From assembly GCA_041648755.1 (NCBI GenBank), contig JBAZOJ010000184.1:1-7430 (forward strand): a stretch of DNA of 7,430 nt, read 5' to 3'. This document shows positions 6,748 to 7,430 of this stretch, in pieces. The DNA is from JBAZOJ01 sp041648755. GTDB lineage: Bacteria; Planctomycetota; B143-G9. The first letter of the stretch is position 1. Every line of letters begins with the position of its first letter. Position numbers and translations under genes: made by a program. Under the pieces are notes generated by a model. It was not told where the DNA came from. It made no database searches and was given only the letters and a program-made list of their open reading frames with translations.

Positions 6748-7430
6748 TCAGCAGTGCAGAGACCGCTCGAATTCGAATGGGTGCGGCCTTCCCATTATTG
6801 GCAGGACCTCATTCTTGAAAAGGTAGTCACAGTAGTTTTCGATCAAGTCCGGAGTGAAGACACCACCACGCAACAGGAAGTCATGGTCTTGCCGAAGGGC
6901 CTCAATGGCACTCTCCAAACTCGAAGGTAGCGAGATTACCCGGTCGCGCTCGGCAGGAGGCAGATGGAAAACATCCACATCGAACGGTCCAAAGCCCTCT
7001 TTCGATGGGACGATTTTGTTGACCACGCCGTCAAGACCTGCCATAAGCTGTGCGGCCATGGCCAGATAGGGATTGCATGTGCCGTCGGGAGGACGGAATT
7101 CCATTCGCTTCGAGTCCTCGGTGGTTGCGTACTCGGAATACGTATGGCCGCGCTGCGATTTGCGAGGGAGAAGAATGACTTGACTGGAGCCTCAAACCCC
7201 GGGACCAGCCTGCGGAAGCTGTTGGTTGAGGGATTCGTCAGGGCCAGAAGGGCGGCGCCGTGCTTCAGCAGGCCGCCAATGTAGTACAGGCCGACATCCG
7301 AAAATCGGGCATAGTTCTTGCCTGATTCATCCCAGAAAACGTTCTTCCCGTTCTTGAAGAAGTACTGGTGGAAATGCATTCCGGAGCCTGCCGTGTTAAA
7401 CAACGGCTTGGGCATAAAAGTGGCAATGCA
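6748..7430 (-). CDS. glnA: Glutamine synthetase type I, C-terminal part, interrupted by an apparent frameshift
   Basis: The gene enters from the right edge; about 227 codons are visible. Up to 7134 the frame reads [45 protein letters not shown] and NRSAAIRIP, the catalytic domain of GSI with the ATP/glutamate-binding His and Arg motifs. From 7131 the match continues one frame over: [31 protein letters not shown], then FHLPPAE, GGVFT and RPHPFEFE to the TGA at 6748-6750. GSI joins ammonia to glutamate using ATP and works as a cytosolic dodecamer. The segment matching the adenylylation site (NLYDLPPE in enterobacterial enzymes) has Phe in place of Tyr, so covalent adenylylation at that residue is not expected. 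Left uncorrected, the upstream frame would end near 6936 without the Glu/Arg of EFRPPD. Either a 1-nt sequence error or a recently broken gene explains this. Confidence 0.93.
7132..7133 (-). other. Single-base deletion (frameshift point) in glnA
   Basis: On the minus strand, CCG-AG-TAC leaves two bases (7133-7132) where a full codon is expected between Pro (7136-7134) and Tyr (7131-7129). Adding one A would give CCG-AAG-TAC, i.e. RIPKYAT, the usual sequence in many GSI enzymes. Both flanks are strongly conserved, so the site is placed to within a few bases. Confidence 0.8.

Noticed and set aside
6936..7128. Reading the upstream glnA frame on to 6936 as a genuine alternative C-terminus
   Set aside because: After RIP the residues lose all similarity to glutamine synthetase, while the neighbouring frame matches to the end; this is an out-of-frame shadow.

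Overview
The window is almost fully coding. Six genes read leftwards (minus strand) and one reads rightwards at the left edge, where it meets them head-on. The organism looks like a bacterium with a cell envelope that receives Sec-exported proteins; GC content is moderate, roughly 55% by eye. Nothing here fixes the phylum. A GSI glutamine synthetase without the adenylylation tyrosine, exported HtrA-like proteins that have lost their active sites, and a multi-spanning M48 peptidase would fit a poorly sampled Gram-negative lineage, but that is inference.

Right part (4847-7430, minus strand): a tight metabolic cluster. It holds the C-terminal part of a type I glutamine synthetase (glnA, 5' end outside the window, broken by an apparent 1-nt deletion near 7132), the nucleotidase surE one base after the glnA stop, and a fold-type I PLP aminotransferase whose start overlaps the end of surE by 11 bases. 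No function clearly links the three. Their spacing implies a single transcript with translational coupling.

Middle part (380-4763, minus strand): the accessory-looking part. A recognisable sigma70-type promoter in the only real intergenic gap (4764-4846) precedes a three-gene unit. The first two genes encode Sec-exported, tandemly duplicated HtrA/Deg-like proteins, each a trypsin-like domain followed by two PDZ-like domains. By eye, one has lost the whole Ser-His-Asp triad; the other keeps only a serine at the nucleophile position. The third gene encodes a polytopic membrane M48 zinc metallopeptidase with intact HExxH and distal Glu, plus a TPR-like C-terminal tail. A working hypothesis is an envelope module in which two non-catalytic PDZ proteins bind or present substrates to, or regulate, the active membrane metalloprotease. 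This arrangement is the best candidate for an undescribed system in the window.

Left edge (1-392, plus strand): the C-terminal part of a Cof-type HAD hydrolase. Its last 13 bases overlap the 3' end of the M48 gene, and a perfect 6-bp inverted repeat lies over the two convergent gene ends. I saw no tRNA, rRNA, CRISPR array, insertion sequence or long repeat.
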